Shown: one piece after another, positions 34,423-43,631 of the stretch | How positions within the stretch are numbered: position 1 is the first letter of the stretch | Layout of the letters: each line of letters begins with the position of its first letter | Assembly (NCBI RefSeq): GCF_009690625.1 | Contig: NZ_CP033878.1 | Location: forward strand, 2,170,001 to 2,234,000 | Direction: 5' to 3' | Origin: Halorhabdus sp. CBA1104 | Lineage (GTDB): Archaea > Halobacteriota > Halobacteria > Halobacteriales > Haloarculaceae | Length of the DNA: 64,000 nucleotides | Made by a program: the position numbers and the translations under genes | Notes under the pieces: generated by a model | Seen by the model: only the letters and a program-made list of their open reading frames with translations | Told to the model about the DNA's origin: nothing | Databases searched by the model: none

Positions 34423-35367
34423 ATGGCAGACCGCATCATCGTCGACACCGACACCGCGACCGACGATACACTTGGCATTCTGCTTGCCGTTTTATCCGAC
34501 CGCGTCACTGTCGAAGCACTGACGATCGGGGCCGGCAACGTTGCTTTCGATCGCCAGGTCGAAAATGCGAAGTACACGCTACAGCTCGCTGACGCCGCCG
34601 CGCAGATCCCTGTCTACGAGGGCGCACGATCGCCGTTGGTCAAAGACCACGACCACGCCACGGACGTCCACGGCGAAGGCGGACTCGGGCCAGATCTCGT
34701 CGCTGAGACTGACGTCCCCTCGGCCGATGGCTTCGGGCCAGAGTATATCGTCGAGATGGCCCGTGAGCATCCCGACGAGATCACGCTCGTGTGTCTGGCC
34801 CCGCTCACCAACCTCGCACTCGCCGTCCAACGCGAGCCGAATCTGAACGACCTCCTCGCCGATATCGTCGTCATGGGCGGGAACGTCCACACTGCGGGCA
34901 ACGTCACGCCGGCTGCCGAATTCAATTTCTGGGCCGACCCCGACGCGGCAAAGATCGTTCTCGACCGCTTCGACGTCACGCTGGTCGACTGGGGACTCAC
35001 CCTGCGGGACGGCACGCTCGATGGGGCCGCCGAAAAGCGAATCGTCGACGCCGCCGAGGACGCCCGGTTGGCTTCGTTCTACGAGACGGTCTTCCAGCCG
35101 GGTGACGTCGACGGTTCTGGCATCCAGCCCGACGCGCTCGCGACCGCTGTGGCTGTCTTCCCGGAGCTGATCGAGCGACGCCGGACCGACGCCGTCGACG
35201 TAGACGACCGCGAGGGGCTGACGCGTGGGTACACGTCCGTCGACAGCGATGACGTCACGGACCGCGAGCCACGAACCGACGTCATCGAGTCCGTCGATGC
35301 GGACGGCTTCCAAGCAGTGCTCGTCGAGACGCTCGTCGCTGGCGACCCGGATCGGGCACGCGAGTAA
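34423..35367 (+). CDS. inosine/uridine-preferring nucleoside hydrolase family protein
   Basis: 314 residues. It cleaves the N-glycosidic bond of a ribonucleoside to base and ribose. The family's metal-binding 'DTDTATDD' is at about 8-15. 'CLAPLTNLALAV' and 'VVMGGNVHTAGNVTPAAEFN' (about 120-170) form the rest of the calcium and ribose site. The neighbouring ribokinase would take the released ribose onward. A TATA-like ATATCTAAG at 34390-34398 suggests it can also be transcribed on its own. Confidence 0.9.
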   Translation: MADRIIVDTDTATDDTLGILLAVLSDRVTVEALTIGAGNVAFDRQVENAKYTLQLADAAAQIPVYEGARSPLVKDHDHATDVHGEGGLGPDLVAETDVPSADGFGPEYIVEMAREHPDEITLVCLAPLTNLALAVQREPNLNDLLADIVVMGGNVHTAGNVTPAAEFNFWADPDAAKIVLDRFDVTLVDWGLTLRDGTLDGAAEKRIVDAAEDARLASFYETVFQPGDVDGSGIQPDALATAVAVFPELIERRRTDAVDVDDREGLTRGYTSVDSDDVTDREPRTDVIESVDADGFQAVLVETLVAGDPDRARE

Positions 35368-35428
35368 ACGAGACCGACCAGTCGCTGTGGGGGCAGAGTC
35401 AACGTCGAAAAGACGGTGCCGTCGGCAG

Positions 35429-35776
35429 TTAGCCGAACAACTCGCCGAGGCCTTCGCCGTCGGCCTCCTCGTCATCGTCGTCGCCGGCTTCTTCCTCGTC
35501 GCCGCCTTCGTCCTCGTCGTCGGCTTCGGCTTCCTCGTCGTCGCTTTCCTCAGCAGCTTCGACTTCGCCGCCGGCAGCGCCGCCCGTCGCGGCAGGCACG
35601 GCAGCGGCTTCCTCGACGGCCTCGTCGATGTCGACGTCCTCTAAGGCGGCCACGAGGGCCTTCACGCGGGATTCCTCGACGTCGACGCCGGCAGCGTCGA
35701 GCACGTCCGTCAGGTTGTCTTCGTTGATCTCTTCGCCCGTTTCGTTCAGGATGAGTGCTGCGTAAACGTATTCCAT
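35429..35776 (-). CDS. rpl12: ribosomal protein L12 (P1-type, stalk)
   Basis: 115 residues. The N-terminal dimerisation domain '[20 protein letters not shown]' and '[14 protein letters not shown]' leads to a very acidic hinge. The conserved tail 'GEGLGELFG' recruits GTPase factors. Last gene of the L1-P0-L12 operon, with a 14-bp gap to P0. The tail matches that of P0 upstream (see next entry), as is known for archaeal stalk proteins. Normal length for haloarchaea. Confidence 0.96.
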   Translation of the reverse strand: MEYVYAALILNETGEEINEDNLTDVLDAAGVDVEESRVKALVAALEDVDIDEAVEEAAAVPAATGGAAGGEVEAAEESDDEEAEADDEDEGGDEEEAGDDDDEEADGEGLGELFG

Positions 35777-35790
35777 TGGTGTATCCTCCG

Positions 35791-36834
35791 TTATCCGAAC
35801 ATCTCGCCGAGTGCATCGCCGCCGTCTTCGTCGTCGCCGTCGTCGCCGTCGTCGGCATCGGCGTCAACCGCCTCGGCTTCCTCGGTGGCGTCCTCGGCAT
35901 CGCTGTCTTCGTCTGCCTGTTCCTCGGTGGTCTCGGGGGTGACCTCGACACCTTGAAGCTCCTCCGGCAGGGCCTCCTCGTCGTCGATCTGGCTCGCGAG
36001 CGTGCGAACCTGTGCGTCGGCCTTGCTCACGAGGTCGTCGGCCAGGTCCGGACTCTCGATGGAGGCCTGCAGGCCGAGGCTCTTTGCCTCGCCGCGGGCC
36101 TTCTGGAGCAGCGTCGGCCCCGTCTCGGCCGTCGGGAAGACGGCATTGACCGAGAGGTTCCGGGCACGGCCGGCCGCCGCCTGGACGTCGCTGCGGTACT
36201 GCTCGATATCGAGTTCGAGGTCCGCGGGTTCGAAGAGGACGCCCTCGGCGTAGACGGCACGCAGGTCCAGCCCGACTTCCTTGGGCTCGATGCCGAGTTC
36301 GGCCAGCACGTTCGAAAGCTCGGCCGAGACTTCGCCACCGGCTTCGAGTACTGTCGAGTCCTCGAGGACCTTGATCGAGCCTTCCTGGATGCGGGCGTTG
36401 GCGCCGACGCTCTGTAGCTCGCCGACGAACGGCCCGGGGTCGATTCCCGTGTCACCCTCGGGGATGACAATATCGTTGGGTGCGACCTCGCCGGCGTTGA
36501 TCGGGGCCGACGTCTTCGAGGCTTCCAGTTGCTGGTAGAGCCCGAAGGGATTGTCGTTGGTCCCGATCAGGCCGACGTGGCCCGAGATGTACGTGACGAG
36601 CTCTCCGAGGCCGTCGTCGACCTCTTCGAGGGCACGCTCGACGAGTGTGTTCCGGCTGACCCGCAGCTCCGCGGTGCCGTAGAGGTTCCGGCGCATGTCC
36701 TGGAGCTGCTGGCTGGGGATCCCCGTCAGGTCGACGATACCGACGCTGTCGTACGACTGAAGCGTCTCGACGAGGTCGTCGATTTCCTCCCGCTTCCAGG
36801 CGGGAATCGTCTCGGTCTTGCGCTCGGCGCTCAT
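35791..36834 (-). CDS. rplP0: ribosomal protein P0 (L10e, stalk base)
   Basis: 347 residues. Binds 23S rRNA with L11 and carries the L12 dimers. The start '[20 protein letters not shown]' and the region '[20 protein letters not shown]' are the rRNA-binding domain. The insertion domain is about 110-185, and the helical spine for L12 dimers is about 215-300. The acidic C-terminus ends 'ALGEMFG', like the L12 tail. It is one base from the stop of L1 and is co-transcribed with it. Confidence 0.96.
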   Translation of the reverse strand: MSAERKTETIPAWKREEIDDLVETLQSYDSVGIVDLTGIPSQQLQDMRRNLYGTAELRVSRNTLVERALEEVDDGLGELVTYISGHVGLIGTNDNPFGLYQQLEASKTSAPINAGEVAPNDIVIPEGDTGIDPGPFVGELQSVGANARIQEGSIKVLEDSTVLEAGGEVSAELSNVLAELGIEPKEVGLDLRAVYAEGVLFEPADLELDIEQYRSDVQAAAGRARNLSVNAVFPTAETGPTLLQKARGEAKSLGLQASIESPDLADDLVSKADAQVRTLASQIDDEEALPEELQGVEVTPETTEEQADEDSDAEDATEEAEAVDADADDGDDGDDEDGGDALGEMFG

Positions 36835-36835
36835 C

Positions 36836-37474
36836 TCAGGCCACCTCCACAGCGGGACCCATAGTCGTCTTGATGTACACCGAGTCGAGGTTCAGCGGCC
36901 CTTTCTCCAGGTCGGCGTGGAGCCGGCGCAGAATGACGTCGATGTTGTCCGCGATCTCCTCGGCGGACATGTCCTCGGCACCGACGCGCGTGTGGAACGT
37001 GCGTCGGTCGCCACTGCGCAGCTGGACCGTGTTTTTCATCCGCTCGACGATTTCGACGACGTCGTCGTCGGGCTGGAGTGGCTCGGGCATCTTCCCGCGT
37101 GGACCGAGCACAGTCCCGAGATACCGACCGATATCCTGCATCAGCGACGCTTCGGCGATGAAGAAGTCGGTCTCGTCGGCGAGGTCTTTGGCCTGGTCGT
37201 CGTCGTCGCCGAGGTCTTCGAGATCGTCGCCGTCGAGAACGTCGTCGGCGACGTCCTCGGCACGGATCGCGGTCTCGCCGTCGGCGAAGACCACGATGGT
37301 GGTCTCCTGGCCAGTGCCGGCTGGAAGAACCACGCTCTCATCGATACGATTCGACGGGTCGTCAAGGTCTATATCGCGCAGATTGACTGCGAGGTCCACC
37401 GTCTCGGTGAAATTCCGGTCGGGCGAATCCTCGAGTGCGCGAGAGACTGCATCCTCTATGTCCTGATCTGCCAT
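36836..37474 (-). CDS. rpl1: ribosomal protein L1
   Basis: 212 residues. L1 forms the mobile stalk near the E site and also represses its own operon in archaea. Conserved parts are '[19 protein letters not shown]', '[20 protein letters not shown]' and '[10 protein letters not shown]'. A good Shine-Dalgarno, GGAGGTGA, stands five bases before the ATG. The leader upstream can form a hairpin overlapping it (37484-37510), which suits L1 autoregulation. First gene of the L1-P0-L12 operon. Confidence 0.96.
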   Translation of the reverse strand: MADQDIEDAVSRALEDSPDRNFTETVDLAVNLRDIDLDDPSNRIDESVVLPAGTGQETTIVVFADGETAIRAEDVADDVLDGDDLEDLGDDDDQAKDLADETDFFIAEASLMQDIGRYLGTVLGPRGKMPEPLQPDDDVVEIVERMKNTVQLRSGDRRTFHTRVGAEDMSAEEIADNIDVILRRLHADLEKGPLNLDSVYIKTTMGPAVEVA

Positions 37475-37477
37475 TGT

Positions 37478-37541
37478 TCACCTCCGTAGTGCGCCATTTG
37501 GCTCCTACGGGTCAGTGAAACAGGCGGCTTGCCTGTCTCGA
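37478..37541 (-). promoter_or_regulatory. L1 operon leader with probable L1-binding hairpin
   Basis: The minus-strand TATA box TTTAAG is at about 37564-37569, which gives a transcript start near 37541 and a leader of about 67 nt. Halophile L1 operons are known to have a leader of about this length with an L1 site. Two helices can form. CCGTAG/CTACGG (37484-37489 with 37505-37510) encloses GCC/GGC (37493-37495 with 37500-37502) across an asymmetric internal loop, and this overlaps the GG of the Shine-Dalgarno (37478-37485). ACAGGC/GCCTGT (37520-37525 with 37531-37536) lies upstream. Confidence 0.6.
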
Positions 37542-37664
37542 CCGAAGCAACGCCGAAGCGACACTTAAACCCGTCGAACCGTCAGGACGGCAGGTAACGT
37601 CGATCTACCGCCGGTTGCCGTCGACCGCGGAGCTTTTCACCGCTCTCGGGCCTCTGTTAGCCCG

Positions 37665-39335
37665 ATGCGCCTCCGGACGACGCTGCTCGGCGTGTTACTC
37701 CTCGTCGCAGTCGTCCTCTCGGGGACGATCTACGCCGGGTTCACGATGCACAAAAACGGCGTCGTCGACCAGGAGCGCGAAGACGTCAAACGCACGGCCG
37801 CTGTGGTCGCCAACCGGATCGACGCGCGCCTGACGACGACAGTCGAAGCCGTCGATCTATGGGGAGCGAGCATCGCCGTCACGAGCGATGGCCCGGTTGG
37901 ACAGTTCAGCGCACTGAATACGTTCACCAATCGGACGGCATTCGATAGAGCCGGGCTCTACACGGCAGATGGCGTCCTCACCTTGGTCGCCGGATCGGGA
38001 CTGACGCCCGAGGACTTCGAGACACTGGTCGGGCACAACTACACGGACGAACCGTTCGTACAGGAGGCACTCGCCGGGGACGTCTACGTCGGGCAGCCGA
38101 CACAGTCGGTAACGGGCCAACACGTCTTCCGAATCGCAGCCCCGATCAGAAACCAGAGGGGCTCCGTCGCCGGCGTCTTCAGCGGGACGTTCGAGATCGG
38201 CGACGGATCACTGCTGGGAGACATCGCCAGCGTGGGCCACGACGACGACCGAATTCGGATCACGGCAAACGGAACGACGCTACTGGCAGACTCTTCGGCC
38301 GACGGGAAGACACTCGAAGCGACCGCGACCGTCGGACAGACCGGCTGGACCGTCGCTGTCGAGCGCCCGCGATCGACGATCGCTGGCAGACTCACCCTGG
38401 CGACAGCCATGCAGTTTGGTGGCGTGTTCATCGCACTACTGGCAGTCAGTATCGTCGGCGTCTGGATCTCACGAACGACGTTGACGCGCATCCGAGACCT
38501 CCTCGAAGCGGCGGCCGATCTGGAATCTGGGGCCTACCGGACCGCCCTCGACCTCGGCAACATCGAGGAGTGGCGACAGCTGAGCGAGCGGTTCAACTCA
38601 CTGGCGGAGACGCTAGAACAGCGGGACTCCCAGTTGCGCGTGCTCAATCGCGTCCTCCGGCACAACCTGCGCAACGACATGAACGTGATTACGGCCCGGG
38701 CAGAGCGGGCCTTGGCCGACGACGACACGCCGGCATCAGTCAAACAAGACGTCGAGCAGATCCACGAGACTGCGACCCGGCTCATCAACACGAGTGAGCA
38801 CGCCCGGACGCTGTACGACGATCTCCTGGCGACGCCAACACAGACGGTCGAACCCGTCGACGTCACGACGATCGTCGAACAGCGGACGGAGAGACTGGCC
38901 GCAGAGTACCCCGAGAGTACGATCGAAACGACGCTGCCCGAATGTGCCTGGGCGCTCGATTCGACGGCGGTCCCGATCGTCGTCGAAGAGATTGTCCGGA
39001 ACGCGATCGTCCACAACGACTTACCGGAAGCTGAGCGAACGGTGACCGTCACCGTCGAACCGGAACACGACTCGACTGAGTGTATCGAGACCGAACACGA
39101 GACGCGGATCGTCGTCGCCGATAACGGTCCTGGGCTGCCGATGGTCGAAGAAGCACTGCTGACCAATCAATTCGAAGAGACACCAATCGAACACGGTAGC
39201 GGGTTGGGCGTGTGGTTGGCAAACTGGCTCATCGACCAGCTCGGAGGGGCCGTCTCGGTCTCGACGGGCATCGACCGAGGAACCACCGTCACGATCCACT
39301 TGCCAGCGCCCGCGACGCCGCCGACGGACGAGTAA
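37665..39335 (+). CDS. membrane sensor histidine kinase with extracellular Cache-like domain
   Basis: 556 residues. TM1 (about 5-26) and TM2 (about 247-268) flank an external sensor domain of about 220 residues with a PDC/Cache-like pattern ('DRAGLYTADGVLTLV', 'VFRIAAPIRNQRGSVAGVF'). A HAMP-like linker (about 270-322) leads to HisKA with His333 in 'VLRHNLRNDM', N-box Asn446 in 'IVRNAIVH', G1 'DNGPGLP' and G2 'GSGLGVWL'. All boxes are intact. It lies on the + strand between the L1 and L11 genes, which are on the minus strand, so it splits a region that often holds L11 next to L1. Its input and partner are unknown. Confidence 0.92.
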   Translation: MRLRTTLLGVLLLVAVVLSGTIYAGFTMHKNGVVDQEREDVKRTAAVVANRIDARLTTTVEAVDLWGASIAVTSDGPVGQFSALNTFTNRTAFDRAGLYTADGVLTLVAGSGLTPEDFETLVGHNYTDEPFVQEALAGDVYVGQPTQSVTGQHVFRIAAPIRNQRGSVAGVFSGTFEIGDGSLLGDIASVGHDDDRIRITANGTTLLADSSADGKTLEATATVGQTGWTVAVERPRSTIAGRLTLATAMQFGGVFIALLAVSIVGVWISRTTLTRIRDLLEAAADLESGAYRTALDLGNIEEWRQLSERFNSLAETLEQRDSQLRVLNRVLRHNLRNDMNVITARAERALADDDTPASVKQDVEQIHETATRLINTSEHARTLYDDLLATPTQTVEPVDVTTIVEQRTERLAAEYPESTIETTLPECAWALDSTAVPIVVEEIVRNAIVHNDLPEAERTVTVTVEPEHDSTECIETEHETRIVVADNGPGLPMVEEALLTNQFEETPIEHGSGLGVWLANWLIDQLGGAVSVSTGIDRGTTVTIHLPAPATPPTDE

Positions 39336-39452
39336 CCGAGCAACGTGGCGCGTCATCGGGTGAGAAACGAGTACGACGGGCGAAAAGCGAATAGAGGCTC
39401 GGCTCTCCCGATGTACTCACACGCCAGCCAGCAGCAGGAGTGGCCGGACGTC

Positions 39453-39938
39453 TCAGGCAGTCTCGGCGGCCAACGTGTCGTCGTAGGCACCGTCGGCGAT
39501 CTGTGCAGCCACTTCGCGGGGGTCGTCGCCCTCGATAGTGACGCCCAGGGAGACACAGGTGCCGACGATTTCCTTTGCGGCTTCGGTCAGTTCGTAGGCC
39601 AGCAGGTCGGGGTGTTTCTGCTCGGCGATGGTTTTGACCTGCTCGATTGAGAGGTCGGCGACGAACTCATCGGCGGGCTCGCCACTTCCGGTCTCGAAGC
39701 CGGCCTCGTCTTTGACCAGTGCGGCCGTCGGCGGGACGCCCACGTCGATCTCGAAGGAACCGTCTTCCTCGTACTCGATAGTGACGGGGACTTCCGTACC
39801 GTCGAAGGCCGCTGTCTGGTCGTTAATGTCCTGTACAACGGCCTGGACGTCGACCGGCGTCGGGCCGAGTTCGGGGCCGAGCGGCGGTCCGGGATCGACC
39901 TGGCCGCCAGCGACGAGAACTTCGATCGTTTCAGCCAT
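39453..39938 (-). CDS. rpl11: ribosomal protein L11
   Basis: 161 residues. Binds the GTPase-associated region of 23S rRNA together with P0. The N-terminal 'GGQVDPGPPLGPELGPTPVD' motif is diagnostic. The C-terminal RNA-binding half carries 'LSIEQVKTIAEQKHPDLLAY' and 'VGTCVSLGVTIEGDDP'. Transcribed separately from L1-P0-L12, as known in halophiles, here with a kinase gene in between on the other strand. A short leader with a TATA-like TTCTTAAC is upstream. Confidence 0.96.
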   Translation of the reverse strand: MAETIEVLVAGGQVDPGPPLGPELGPTPVDVQAVVQDINDQTAAFDGTEVPVTIEYEEDGSFEIDVGVPPTAALVKDEAGFETGSGEPADEFVADLSIEQVKTIAEQKHPDLLAYELTEAAKEIVGTCVSLGVTIEGDDPREVAAQIADGAYDDTLAAETA

Positions 39939-40062
39939 ACACGAGAATCCGTCGGCGCAGAGTTAAGAATTGCTTTTCGATATCGGCACCGCCATTCGTT
40001 GACGGGGATGGAGAGAGCGATTCGAAACCGCCGCCGATGGTCGCCTGCACGCGACCGGACTG

Positions 40063-40263
40063 TCACTCGACGGCGATCCCGTTCCGAGCGAGAAAATCAC
40101 TGGCTCGCTTGATCTCGACCGGGCTGCCGATAATCCGGACGCCCGCGTCCTCGTGGCGGACCGTCACTGTAAACCGATCGGTCAGGGCTGGCCCGACGGT
40201 CTCGAGAGCGTCGGCCGGGAGCTGAATCTGGGTGCTGTCCCGGAAACGGGCGGCGGTTGACAT
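40063..40263 (-). CDS. small conserved haloarchaeal protein (VNG_1110C family)
   Basis: 66 residues beginning 'MSTAARFRDSTQIQLPADAL' and ending 'IIGSPVEIKRASDFLARNGI'. This small alpha/beta protein is conserved across haloarchaea under the VNG_1110C name; function is unknown. It lies upstream of rpl11 on the same strand (124 bp) and divergent from the DRG GTPase. It is too short to show further domains. Confidence 0.8.
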   Translation of the reverse strand: MSTAARFRDSTQIQLPADALETVGPALTDRFTVTVRHEDAGVRIIGSPVEIKRASDFLARNGIAVE

Positions 40264-40373
40264 CGGTTCAGTTCTCGCCGTCCCGTCGTATCAGTGTATC
40301 GGAATCCCGATCCGACGCGATCGACCGTCTCGGACGGAAGCCCTTTTGAGGGGCGACGGCCGAGGATTCGACG

Positions 40374-41486
40374 ATGGGCCTTGAGGAGGAGATCCGGGAA
40401 CTCGAGGAGGAGATCGCATCCACCCCCTACAACAAGTCGACCGAAGAGCATATCGGCCGCCTGAAGGCCAAACTCGCCGAGAAAAAGGAGGAGTTCGAAA
40501 AGCGCCAGTCCGGTTCTGGCGGTGGACCGGGGTACGCCGTCGAGAAGACCGGCGACGCCACGGTCGCTCTGGTTGGGTTTCCAAGCGTCGGCAAGTCCAC
40601 GCTGATCAACGCCCTGACCAACGCTGACAGCGAAGTCGGTTCCTACGACTTCACGACCTTGGACGTCAATCCGGGGATGCTCCAGTACAACGGCGCGAAC
40701 ATTCAGCTACTCGACGTGCCAGGATTGATCGAGGGGGCTGCGGGCGGGCGCGGGGGCGGCAAGGAGGTCCTCTCGGTCGTCCGGACGGCCGACCTCGTGT
40801 TGTTCGTCCTCTCGGCGTTCGAGATCGAGCAGTACGAGCGCCTCCGGGAGGAACTGTACCGGAACAAGGTGCGGCTCGACGTCGATTCCCCCCGAGTCAC
40901 CGTCCGGAAGAAACACAAGGACGGCATCTCCGTCAACGCCTCCGTCGACCTCGATCTGGACGAGCAGACGATCAAAAGCGTCCTCCGGGAACACGAGTTC
41001 GTCAACGCCGACGTGACCATCGGCGAGCACATCGACATCGATCGCCTGATCGACGGCATCATGGACAACCGCGAGTATCTTCCCTCGATCGTCGCGGTCA
41101 ACAAGGTCGACCTGATCGATCCGAGCTACGTCGACACCGTCAAGGCAGATCTCCGGGACGTCGACGTCGATCCCGAGGAGGCCATCTTCATCAGTGCCGA
41201 GAAAGAGAAGGGGCTGGACAGTCTCACCGAGCGCATCTGGGACGAACTCGGCCTCATTCGCATCTACATGGACAAGCCGGGTCGGGGGATCGACTACGAG
41301 GAGCCGCTGATCCTCACCGCGGGCGATACCGTCGGCGACGCCTGTGAAAAGATCGGCGGGCGCTTCGACGATCGCTTCCGGTTTGCGCGCGTTTCCGGCG
41401 AGAGCGCCGCCCACGACGACCAGCAGGTCGGCCGTGACCACGAGCTCACAGACGAAGACGTGCTCCGGATCGTCGTCGATCGGTGA
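40374..41486 (+). CDS. drg: DRG/OBG-family GTPase
   Basis: 370 residues. Developmentally regulated GTP-binding proteins associate with ribosomes. It has a coiled N-terminal region ('EEEIRELEEEIASTPYNKST'), G1 'GFPSVGKSTL' (about 63-72), G3 'DVPGLIEGA', G4 'NKVD' (about 244) and a C-terminal TGS domain (about 295-370) with 'IRIYMDKPGRG'. This is the complete archaeal form. The gene is followed by a small membrane protein whose GTG start lies four bases after the DRG stop, so they are probably co-transcribed. Confidence 0.94.
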   Translation: MGLEEEIRELEEEIASTPYNKSTEEHIGRLKAKLAEKKEEFEKRQSGSGGGPGYAVEKTGDATVALVGFPSVGKSTLINALTNADSEVGSYDFTTLDVNPGMLQYNGANIQLLDVPGLIEGAAGGRGGGKEVLSVVRTADLVLFVLSAFEIEQYERLREELYRNKVRLDVDSPRVTVRKKHKDGISVNASVDLDLDEQTIKSVLREHEFVNADVTIGEHIDIDRLIDGIMDNREYLPSIVAVNKVDLIDPSYVDTVKADLRDVDVDPEEAIFISAEKEKGLDSLTERIWDELGLIRIYMDKPGRGIDYEEPLILTAGDTVGDACEKIGGRFDDRFRFARVSGESAAHDDQQVGRDHELTDEDVLRIVVDR

Positions 41487-41490
41487 TGGC

Positions 41491-41949
41491 GTGCCCACGA
41501 ACGATAGCGCTCGGATACGGCTCTGTGCTGTCCTCTCGTTGCTGGTGGTTCCCTGGACGGGACTGCTAAGTGACGGATACGTGACACTCCTGGTACCCTG
41601 GGGACTCCTCGATCCGTTCGGCCCCCACCTGACGCTCCTGCCGGAGTACCTCGCCGCCACGGGCAGTGGCCCGCCCCCCTTCCTGTTCGCCTGGCCGCTC
41701 GGCGTCGGCATCTACGGCCTGGCAGTGATGAGCGCGCTCGGTGAGACGATAGAGCGCGGTGATCCGCGCCTGACCGGTGGGCTGCTCGTGCTCGTCGGCG
41801 TGACGCAGTTGACGGTCGCCTGGGGATTTGTACGTCGCGGGAGTTACGTTGTCGTGCCACTGGGAACCCTGCTCGCCTGGACGATCGCGTGGTGGTTCTA
41901 CTGGCCGGACTTGCGAGCGATCGGCCGATTCGAACGCTATCGGGGCTGA
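41491..41949 (+). CDS. TIGR04206-type haloarchaeal membrane protein
   Basis: 152 residues from a GTG start at 41491. Four to five hydrophobic helices span about 10-28, 68-88, 98-115 and 118-140, and the C-terminus ends in 'RFERYRG'. It resembles TIGR04206, a membrane family confined to haloarchaea with unknown role, and sits right after a DRG gene. The start is chosen because longer in-frame versions would run into the DRG gene. Assignment to the family is from memory of its form. Confidence 0.65.
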   Translation: MPTNDSARIRLCAVLSLLVVPWTGLLSDGYVTLLVPWGLLDPFGPHLTLLPEYLAATGSGPPPFLFAWPLGVGIYGLAVMSALGETIERGDPRLTGGLLVLVGVTQLTVAWGFVRRGSYVVVPLGTLLAWTIAWWFYWPDLRAIGRFERYRG

Positions 41950-42011
41950 CACGCCGTCACGTACCCTCCACCTCCGGCACGTTTTTCGGCGACGCGCTCG
42001 TCCATTCAGAC

Positions 42012-42770
42012 ATGGACGGCACACTCGATCACGTCATGATGCGCGTCGAGGACTTGGAGGAATCACTGGAGTGGTACCAGTCCCACTTCGGCTACGAAGA
42101 GGTCGATCGCTGGGAGGCCGAGACGTTCACCAACGTCCACCTCGCCCCCGAAGGCGTCCACGAGGGCGGCGCGACACTCGAACTGACCTACAACCACGAC
42201 GGGCGCTCGTACACGATGGGCGACGCCTGGGGTCACATCGCCGTCCGCGTCGAGGATGTCGAGGAGGCCTATTACGAACTCATGGACGAGGGCGTCGAGG
42301 ACTACCGCCGGCCCGAGGACAACCCGGGCTATGCCTTCGTCAAAGACCCGGACGGCCACGAGATCGAGATCGTCGAGCGCGATCACGGCGCGCGCTGGAG
42401 TCTCGACCACACGATGCTCCGCGTCGAGGACGCAAACGAAGCGATTGGCTGGTACACACGCACGTTCGAGTACGATCTCTTTCGCCGGAGCGAACACGAC
42501 TCCTTCGCGCTGTACTTCCTGAAACCAGCAGACGCCCCAGAGGAAGCGATGTCCGTCGAACTGACCTACAATTACGACGGGCGCTCCTACGAGATGGGCG
42601 ACGCCTGGGGCCATCTGGCGGCCCGCGTCGAAGAAGGCACCCTCGAAGACGCCTGGGAGACGCTCCGTCGGCGCGAAGCCGAGGACTACCGCGATCCCGA
42701 ATCCTGTGACTACAACTACGCGTTCACCAAGGACGCCGACGGTCACGAGATCGAGATCGTCGAGCGGTAA
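42012..42770 (+). CDS. tandem glyoxalase/VOC protein
   Basis: 252 residues with two VOC repeats of about 120 residues: 'LDHVMMRVEDLEESLEWYQ' and 'LDHTMLRVEDANEAIGWYT'. Metal ligands are expected at His and Glu in each repeat ('HVMM...ELTYNHDGR...HIEIVE'-type positions). Both end with 'DGHEIEIVER'. This fused form is the haloarchaeal glyoxalase I-like enzyme (lactoylglutathione-lyase type); haloarchaea lack glutathione, so the thiol substrate is probably gamma-glutamylcysteine or a bacillithiol-like compound, an inference. The last codons run into the repeat-rich spacer before hisH. Confidence 0.9.
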   Translation: MDGTLDHVMMRVEDLEESLEWYQSHFGYEEVDRWEAETFTNVHLAPEGVHEGGATLELTYNHDGRSYTMGDAWGHIAVRVEDVEEAYYELMDEGVEDYRRPEDNPGYAFVKDPDGHEIEIVERDHGARWSLDHTMLRVEDANEAIGWYTRTFEYDLFRRSEHDSFALYFLKPADAPEEAMSVELTYNYDGRSYEMGDAWGHLAARVEEGTLEDAWETLRRREAEDYRDPESCDYNYAFTKDADGHEIEIVER

Positions 42771-42965
42771 GCGAGGCCGAGCGAAGCGAGGCCTCGATAC
42801 GAGCGAGCAGGGAAGAATGATCCGCGAGCAGCGAGACGCGAGCGATACGAGCGTCTCGGATGTGGCGAGCACCTACCCGGCGCTCATCGACGGACCGGCT
42901 CTGCGTGGGGTGGCAACAACGCCACGAACGGAAAGGGACAAGACTGGGCGTGACGAACGGCTCGT
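42771..42965. repeat. hairpin-rich spacer between VOC and hisH genes
   Basis: Contains CGAGGC/GCCTCG (42772-42796) with the motif GCGAAGCGAG in its loop, and CGAGACGC/GCGTCTCG (42832-42858), a perfect 8-bp stem. The same GAGCGAAGCGA style of sequence recurs after tRNA-Ser (44720-44900), so these are probably one class of intergenic palindrome. The hisH promoter must lie here too. Confidence 0.5.
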
Positions 42966-43631
42966 ATGAGCGAGCGCGGGCGGACGACCCCAGAGATCGT
43001 GGTCGTCGATTACGGACTGGGCAATCTCCGGAGTGTCACTCGCGGCCTGGAGCGGGCCGACGCCGCGGTGACGATCTCGGACGATCCCGCGGACATCGAC
43101 GCCGCCGACGGCATCGTGCTGCCGGGTGTGGGCGCGTTCAGCGAGGGGATGGACAACGCCGGCCCGTTCCGGGACGTCCTCATCGAGGCGGCCGAGGCCG
43201 GGACACCACTGCTCGGGATCTGTCTCGGCATGCAGATGCTGTTGACCACCAGCGAGGAAGCCGACCACGCCGGAGAGGGCGATGCCGAAGGGCTCGACTT
43301 GATCCCCGGGACGAACGTCCGGTTTTCGACCGATCACAAGGTCCCTCACATGGGCTGGAACGAACTCCGGGTCGAGCGCGACCACCCGGTGTTCGACGGG
43401 ATTGACGGCAAGTACGCGTACTTCGTCCACTCCTACTATGCCGATCCGAACGACGAGGGAGCCGTCGTCGCCAAGACCGACTACGGCGAGCGCTTTGCCA
43501 GTGTCGTTGCCAACGAGGCCGGCAACGTGATCGGGACGCAGTTCCACCCGGAGAAATCAGGCGAGACGGGACTGACTATTTTACGGAACTTCGTCGCATA
43601 CGCCGCGGGCGACGCGTCGACAGCCGATTAG
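42966..43631 (+). CDS. hisH: imidazole glycerol phosphate synthase, glutaminase subunit
   Basis: 221 residues. Class I glutamine amidotransferase that supplies ammonia to HisF in histidine synthesis. The nucleophile Cys86 is in 'GICLGMQMLL', and the His-Glu pair in 'TQFHPEKSG' is near residues 194-196. No hisF is adjacent; hisI is 5.8 kb away. Haloarchaeal his genes are commonly scattered. Its stop overlaps the stop of the opposite-strand gene by four bases, so the two transcripts converge. Confidence 0.94.
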   Translation: MSERGRTTPEIVVVDYGLGNLRSVTRGLERADAAVTISDDPADIDAADGIVLPGVGAFSEGMDNAGPFRDVLIEAAEAGTPLLGICLGMQMLLTTSEEADHAGEGDAEGLDLIPGTNVRFSTDHKVPHMGWNELRVERDHPVFDGIDGKYAYFVHSYYADPNDEGAVVAKTDYGERFASVVANEAGNVIGTQFHPEKSGETGLTILRNFVAYAAGDASTAD

